A stretch of DNA of 64,000 nucleotides from JAFAYN01 sp963733105. Lineage in GTDB: Bacteria > Gemmatimonadota > Gemmatimonadetes > Longimicrobiales > Longimicrobiaceae. The DNA is taken from NCBI GenBank assembly GCA_963733105.1, contig CAVTCB010000019.1:124001-188000 (forward strand). Reading direction: 5' to 3'. A program made the position numbers and the translations under genes. Shown one piece after another: positions 60,701 through 64,000 of the stretch; the stretch's first letter is position 1; each line of letters starts with the position of its first letter. The notes beneath the pieces are model-generated. The model was not told the origin of the DNA. It ran no database searches and saw nothing but the letters and a program-made list of their open reading frames with translations.

Positions 60701-63700
60701 GCCCTCCCCGCGCCGGAGGCGTCGTCCGGGGCGTTCGTGGCGCCCCGCACCCCCGCGGAGGAGGTGCTGGCGGGGATCTGGGCCGCGGTGCTGGGTGTGG
60801 AGCGGGTGGGGGTGGAGGACGACTTCTTCGCGCTGGGCGGGCACTCGCTCCTGGCGACGCGGGTGGTCTCGCGCGTGCGGGAGGCGTTCGGGGTGGAGCT
60901 GCCGCTGCGGGCGCTCTTCGAGGCGCCCACCGTGGCCGCGCTCGCGGAGCGGGTCGGGGCCGGGGCGGCGACGCAGGCTCCGCCGCTGGTCCCTGTGCCG
61001 CGCGACCGTCCACTCCCGCTGTCGTTCGCGCAGCAGCGGCTCTGGTTCATCGACCGGCTCCAGCCGGGGTCCTCCGCCTACAACATGCCCTTCCCGCTGC
61101 GCGTGCGGGGCGGGCTGGACGTGCGGGCGCTGGAGCGGGCGCTCACGGAGATCGTGCGCCGGCACGAGTCGCTGCGCACGGGCATCGTGGTGCAGGACGG
61201 GGAGCCGGTCCAGCGGGTCGATCCCGCCCGGCCGGTGCGGCTCCCGACCGTGGACCTGGGCGGGGTCGACTCGTCGCGGGAGCTGGAGCGACTGGCGGCG
61301 GAGGAGGCGGCGCGCCCCTTCGACCTCGCGGCGGGCCGGCCGCTGCGCGCGACCGTCGTCCGCCTGGGAGAGGAGGACGACGCGGTCCTGTTCACCATGC
61401 ACCACGTGGCCTCGGACGGGTGGAGCATCGGCGTCTTCGTCCGCGAGGTCAGCGCGCTCTACGGAGGCGGCCGTCTCCCGGAGCTGCCGGTGCAGTACGC
61501 AGACTACGCCGTCTGGCAGCGCGCCTGGCTCACCGGCGACGTGCTGGAGGCGGAGCTGGGCTGGTGGCGGGAGCGCCTGGCCGGAGCGCCCGCGCTGCTG
61601 GAGCTGCCCACGGACCGTCCGCGCCCCGCGGTGCAGGGCGCTCGGGGAGCCAACGTCCCCTTCCAGCTCCCGGCGGAGACGTCGCGCGCGCTGCGGGCGC
61701 TCTCCCGGCGCGAGGGGGCGACGGCGTTCATGACGCTGCTGGCCGCGTGGCAGCTCCTGCTGGCGCGCTACGCGGGGGTGGAGGACGTGTCGGTGGGGAC
61801 GCCGGTGGCGGGGCGGACGCGGACCGAGCTGGAGGGGCTGATCGGGTTCTTCGTCAACACGCTGGTGCTGCGCACCGACCTGTCGGGGGAGCCGACGTTC
61901 CGCGGACTGCTGGCGCGGGTGCGGGAGGCGACGCTGGGGGCGTTCGGGCACCAGGAGGTGCCGTTCGAGAAGCTGGTGGAGGAGCTGGCGCCGGAGCGGA
62001 GCCTCTCGCACACGCCGCTCTTCCAGGCGGTGTTCACGCTGCGGAGCGAGGGCCCGGGGGAGCCGGGGCTGGGGGAGCTGCGCGCGGAGCCGTTCGGCGA
62101 CGGAGGTGGGACGACGGCGAAGTTCGACCTGACGTTCGGGGTGGAGGAGGGGGGGGACGGGCTCGAGGGTGCGCTGGCGTATCGGACGGAGCTGTGGGAC
62201 AAGGGGACGATGGAGCGGATGCTGGGGCACTTCGGTGCGCTGCTTGAGGCGTTGGCGGCGGACCCGGAGCGGCCGGTGGGGGAGATCGGCTTCCTTCCGG
62301 CGGCCGAGCGTGCGCGGGTGCTGGAGGAGTGGAACGCGACGGAACGCGGGTATCCGGCGGGGCTGCGGGTCCACGACCTCTTCGCCGCGCAGGCGGCACG
62401 GACCCCTGACGCGGTCGCCGTGGTCCACCGGGGCGAGCGTGTGACGTACGCGGAGCTGGAGCGCCGGTCCGCGCGGCTGGCGAACGCGCTGCGCAGGCGG
62501 GGCGTCGGGCCGGAGAGCCGCGTGGGCGTGTGCATGAGCCGCACGCCGGAGCTTCTCGTCGCGCTGCTGGCCGTGCTGCGCGCGGGTGGGGCGTACGTGC
62601 CGCTGGACCCGGCGTACCCGCGCGAGCGGCTGGGCTACATGCTGGAGGACGCCGGGATCGACGTTGTTCTCACCGAGCCGGGGCTCGTGGATCGGCTCCC
62701 TGACACGAGTGCCGGGCTGGTCTTTCCCGGCGCTTCGGAGGAGTCCGAGGTCGTCCTCGAGAGCGGGGTTCTCCCGGAGAACCTGTCGCACGTGATCTTC
62801 ACCTCGGGCTCCACGGGCCGTCCCAAGGGGGTGATGATCCGGCACTCCTCGACGGTCGTGCTGCTGCACTGGCTGCGGGAGAACGTGTCGGACGAGGAGC
62901 GCGCCTCGGTGCTGTTCTCGACGTCGATCAACTTCGACGTGTCGGTGGCGGAGATCTTCGGGACGCTCTGCTGGGGCGGGAAGCTGGTGCTGGTGGAGAA
63001 CGCGCTGGAGCTGGCGACGGTGGAGGAGCCGGTGGTCTACGCCAGCATGGTCCCCAGCGCGGCGGCGGAGCTGCTGAGGTCGGGCGGCATCCCGGCGAGC
63101 GTCCGGATGCTGAACCTGGGCGGCGAGGCATTGCCCAATCCGCTGGCGCAGGGGCTCTATGCTTTCGGTACGGTCGAGAAGGTCGGGAACCTGTACGGGC
63201 CGACGGAGGACACGACGTACTCCACCTACTCGGTCGTCGAACGAGGGGGAGACCGGGTCTACGTCGGGCGGCCGGTGGCGAACACGCGGGCGTACGTGCT
63301 GGATCGTCACCTCCAGCCGGTGCCCGTGGGCGTCGTCGGGGAGCTGTACCTGGCGGGCGACGGGCTCTCGCGCGGGTACGCCAGCCGGCCGGAGCTGACG
63401 GCGGAGCGTTACCTCCCGAATCCGTTCGCGCCCGGAGCGCGGATGTACCGGGTGATGGACCGGGTGCGGTGGCGCGCGGACGGGGAGCTGGAGTACTTCG
63501 GGCGCACGGACTTCCAGGTGAAGGTGCGCGGCTTCCGGATCGAACTGGGGGAGATCGAGGCGGTGCTGGGGCGCCACCCGTCGGTTCGCGAGGTGGTGGC
63601 GGTGGTGTGGGATCAGCGCATCGTGGCGTACGTGGCGGGGACGGAGCCCTCCCCGGCGGAGCTGCGGGCGCACGCCGCGGCGCACCTCCCGGAGTACATG

Positions 63701-64000
63701 GTGCCCTCCACCGTGGTGGTGCTCGACGCGCTCCCGCTCTCTCCCGGCGGCAAGGTCGACCGGCGGGCGCTCCCCGCTCCGGAGGCGTCGTCCGCCGGGG
63801 GCCACGTCGCGCCGCGCGACGCCCTGGAGCTGGCGCTGGCGCGCGCCTGGGAGGAGGTGCTGGGTGTCGCCCCGGTCGGCGTGCGCGACGACTTCTTCGC
63901 GCTGGGCGGGCACTCGCTGCTGGGGGTGCGCCTGGTGTCGCGGGTGGAGGAGCTGACGGGGCGGAGGCTCCCCCTGGCGGTGCTCTTCGCGGCGTCCACG
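48519..64000 (+). CDS. NRPS2, at least five modules, C-terminus outside window (frame broken six times)
   Basis: Starts at GTG 48519 inside the NRPS1 stop codon (GTGA). A basic-acidic N-terminal helix (VEEKRRLARELLRKKA) may be a docking partner for the NRPS1 tail. Then follow five LCL-type C-A-T modules with no E domain; the last T is cut at 64000. Frame breaks: 51171 (+1), ~54375 (-1), ~54835 (-1), 55175 (+1), 55825 (+1), ~56262 (+1); from about 56270 to the end it is uninterrupted. Repeated copies within the gene show the unbroken sequence at several sites. No thioesterase or reductase is reached, so the release mode is unknown. The missing 3' part probably also decides ring closure. Confidence 0.9.
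51500..55900 (+). repeat. Segmental duplication, copy A (T7-C8-A8-T8-C9)
   Basis: About 4.4 kb that recurs at 57675-62075 with a constant offset of about 6,175 bases, that is, two modules. Identity is very high over long stretches (for example 53100-54350 against 59275-60525). The A domains that follow each copy (A9, A11) are not alike, so the duplication stops or was overwritten there. Confidence 0.85.
51773..54785 (+). other. NRPS2 module 8: C-A-T, Glu/Gln-like
   Basis: C8 (51773-53110) has LSFAQQRLWFIDRLQPGSS and HHVASDG (52156-52176). A8 (53122-54530) has FDTSVKQW and NLYGPTECTVD; the code DTKDLGLVDK is close to Glu/Gln codes (DAKDLGVVDK, DAQDLGVVDK). A missing base near 54375 breaks the frame; the copy in module 10 is intact there. 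T8 (54570-54785) has Ser at 54669-54671. Confidence 0.85.
54835..57890 (+). other. NRPS2 module 9: C-A-T, Val-like
   Basis: C9 (54835-56170) has HHVASDG (55227-55247) and three frame breaks (~54835, 55175, 55825). Intact counterparts of the last two stand in C10 and C11. A9 (~56195-57640) has SWDALTLELW, TLWLSSALF and NGYGPSECTVF; code DALWMGGVFK, Val-like, with a break near 56262. It is only moderately similar to A7 despite the same code. T9 (57680-57890) has Ser at 57773-57775. Confidence 0.85.
57675..62075 (+). repeat. Segmental duplication, copy B (T9-C10-A10-T10-C11)
   Basis: The second copy of the two-module block; it keeps an open reading frame throughout. Its single-base differences from copy A include the sites where copy A is frameshifted (54375, 55175, 55825). 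Confidence 0.85.
57948..60960 (+). other. NRPS2 module 10: C-A-T, Glu/Gln-like
   Basis: Almost an exact copy of module 8, 6,175 bases further on. C10 (57948-59285) has HHVASDG (58331-58351). A10 (59297-60705) has code DTKDLGLVDK, identical to A8. T10 (60750-60960) has Ser at 60845-60847. The frame is unbroken, so it serves as an internal reference for module 8. Confidence 0.88.
61016..64000 (+). other. NRPS2 module 11: C-A-T, specificity unresolved, T truncated
   Basis: C11 (61016-62345) is a near-copy of C9 with intact frame and HHVASDG at 61400-61420. A11 (62369-63780) is unlike the other A domains: HVIFTSGSTGRPKG, NFDVSVAEIF and NLYGPTEDTTY; code DVASNGLTYK, its last part resembling DLFNNALTYK (Ala-type), otherwise unmatched. 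T11 begins near 63815 with LGGHSLL (Ser 63914-63916) and is cut by the window end. Confidence 0.8.

Noticed and set aside
55862..63913. Minus-strand open frame of 2,683 codons over NRPS2
   Set aside because: It mirrors the + strand NRPS codons exactly, is very rich in His/Arg/Pro and has no domain. Such antisense frames are expected opposite GC-rich genes; its unbroken length only confirms that the + frame is unbroken here.
1..64000. tRNA or rRNA genes
   Set aside because: No cloverleaf with CCA-proximal acceptor pairing and no rRNA core sequences were found on reading both strands.
60000..64000. Thioesterase or reductase release domain
   Set aside because: The sequence ends inside the carrier domain of module 11; no GxSxG or NAD-binding motif follows.

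Overview
The window is very GC-rich bacterial DNA. It carries Gram-negative envelope genes (a TamA/TamB pair, a Spy-like periplasmic protein, a SusC-type TonB plug fragment), an orphan FtsX/MacB-type permease of the kind common in Acidobacteria and Gemmatimonadota, and a BTAD-TolB-TPR membrane regulator. This combination, with a repeated GC-rich intergenic element, suggests a Gemmatimonadota relative, perhaps Longimicrobium-like. That assignment is inference; there is no rRNA gene in the window.

The left part (1-25 kb) is mostly single-gene or two-gene units. In order they are: the 5' end of an RCC1-repeat lipoprotein (-); a frameshifted permease (+); PEP carboxylase (-); a small DUF1737-type protein between two related hairpins; a scar where two gene remnants meet; tamB and tamA (-, one-base overlap, tamA with a frameshift at a C run); a response regulator, histidine kinase and Spy/CpxP-like protein forming an envelope-stress-type set (+); a hypothetical gene; a BTAD-type regulator (-) divergent from a LuxR-type regulator (+); a small lipoprotein; an Asp-box (BNR) propeller gene overlapping a MoaD/ThiS-like gene; and a secreted propeller-like protein (-). 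Three full copies and one remnant of a ~135-bp extragenic element lie between these genes. Each full copy sits just behind a stop codon, in one fixed orientation relative to that gene. The copies share four predicted hairpins whose stems change with compensating substitutions while the loops stay fixed.

The right part (25.2 kb to the window end) is one large nonribosomal peptide synthetase (NRPS) locus on the + strand behind a near-consensus sigma70 promoter. NRPS1 (25246-48522) has six modules: C-A-T, C-A-T, C-A-T-E, C-A-T-E, C-A-T-E, C-A-T. NRPS2 starts inside the NRPS1 stop codon (GTGA overlap), has five C-A-T modules, and runs off the window. No thioesterase or reductase is reached. C-domain subtypes fit the layout: LCL motifs follow L-donor modules and the other type follows each E domain. 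By-eye specificity codes suggest Val-like A domains in modules 1, 7 and 9, Thr-like in 3 and 6, and Glu/Gln-like in 8 and 10; modules 2, 4, 5 and 11 are unresolved. A partial product reading is Val-X-D-Thr-D-X-D-X-Thr-Val-Glx-Val-Glx-X, open at the C terminus. About 4.4 kb of NRPS2 is duplicated almost exactly two modules apart.

The NRPS reading frame breaks 14 times by single-base shifts with intact coding on both sides. Where an internal duplicate exists, it shows the unbroken version. This looks more like assembly or sequencing indels than gene decay, but raw reads would be needed to tell. All frame, motif and code calls were made by eye.
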